Part shown: piece by piece, positions 13,301 through 13,505 of the stretch
Layout of the letters: each line of letters opens with the position of its first letter
How positions within the stretch are numbered: the first letter of the stretch is position 1
From: Chitinophagaceae bacterium
GTDB taxonomy: Bacteria > Bacteroidota > Bacteroidia > Chitinophagales > Chitinophagaceae
DNA: 13,505 bases
NCBI GenBank assembly: GCA_026785745.1
Contig: JAJAZO010000136.1
Coordinates: 1 to 13,505, forward strand
Direction of reading: 5' to 3'
Translations under genes and position numbers: made by a program
Notes under the pieces: model-generated
Told to the model about the DNA's origin: nothing
Database searches by the model: none
The model's input: the letters and a program-made list of their open reading frames with translations, nothing else

Positions 13301-13505
13301 TTATAAATACGAATTAACATCTCCTTCAAGTGTTGCAATTGTTTTCTTCGCAGCTGCCAATCGTATTTTTTTATTCTTCTCAACCATCACTTTTGTTATC
13401 CATTTTTCCAACCTGTGGTGAAGCGGAACCAGCAAAGCGCCAATGCCAATAAGTATCAGCAGCATTAAAACCGGTGAGTCATTTGTTGCATGGGCTAAAT
13501 AAGGA
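13301..13505 (-). CDS. C-terminus of a membrane-domain protein (partial, runs off the right edge)
   Basis: Sixty-seven codons and a stop (13301-13303) are visible; the gene begins outside the window. The residues (PYLAHATNDSPVLMLL, then IGIGALLVPLHHRLEKWIT and VEKNKKIRLAAAKKTIATLEGDVNSYL) comprise one clear transmembrane helix and a basic helical tail. They align with the 10618-10893 product at 42 of 60 positions without gaps. Unlike that copy it has an ordinary C-terminus, without the REP-derived tail. It lies 70 bases upstream of the DUF885 gene on the same strand. I do not recognise the family. The basic tail suggests a cytoplasmic, membrane-proximal helix. Confidence 0.7.
   Translation of the reverse strand, partial: PYLAHATNDSPVLMLLILIGIGALLVPLHHRLEKWITKVMVEKNKKIRLAAAKKTIATLEGDVNSYL

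Overview
The window reads as a chromosomal segment of a Bacteroidota bacterium, most likely family Chitinophagaceae or a near relative. Four things support this: several promoter boxes of the Bacteroidota type TAnnTTTG and no Shine-Dalgarno sequences; many small lipoproteins with an N-terminal lipobox; a DUF4249-type lipoprotein; and a short RpoD-like sigma factor starting MRQLKI. Base composition is moderately AT-rich. No tRNA, rRNA, CRISPR array or complete insertion sequence was seen.

Layout. 1-755 (minus): the start of one lipoprotein and a complete lipoprotein with an FG-GAP-like loop. 864-2264 (plus): arginine decarboxylase speA, closed by a strong two-way terminator. 2341-3177 (minus): two small lipoproteins of unknown function. 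3280-3738 (plus): an exported NTF2-like protein, divergent from them across an 18-bp perfect palindrome. 3880-4344 (minus): a small heat-shock protein with its own terminator. 4577-4993 (plus): a bacilliredoxin. 5002-5161: an inverted-repeat intergenic unit. 5196-6380 (plus): lgt. 6639-7579: an RpoD-type sigma factor with several irregularities. 7689-8573: DUF4249 lipoprotein. 8679-10017: trxB-folB. 10122-10606: a RelE/ParE-type toxin-antitoxin pair. 10618-11315 (minus): two overlapping gene remnants, the C-terminal domain of a membrane protein and the N-terminus of an M2 (ACE-like) peptidase. 11419-13230 (minus): a DUF885 metallopeptidase-like lipoprotein. 13301-end (minus): the C-terminal end of a paralogue of the membrane domain.

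The genes are mostly unrelated housekeeping and envelope functions. Loose themes are thiol redox balance (bacilliredoxin, thioredoxin reductase), lipoprotein biogenesis (Lgt plus seven predicted lipoproteins or lipoprotein remnants) and peptide hydrolysis (DUF885, broken M2).

The most unusual part is the sigma-factor locus. Its reading frame is interrupted by an in-frame TAA where a Glu codon is expected (6708-6710). Its last ten codons plus stop are present twice (7482-7514 and 7547-7579) with only synonymous differences, and the copies are separated exactly by a 32-bp REP-like element. A second copy of that element (10634-10665) is translated as the tail of the membrane-domain remnant. I did not find a new defence or mobile system. 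The novelty is in how REP-like elements sit at gene 3' ends and in the rearranged 10.6-11.3 kb region.
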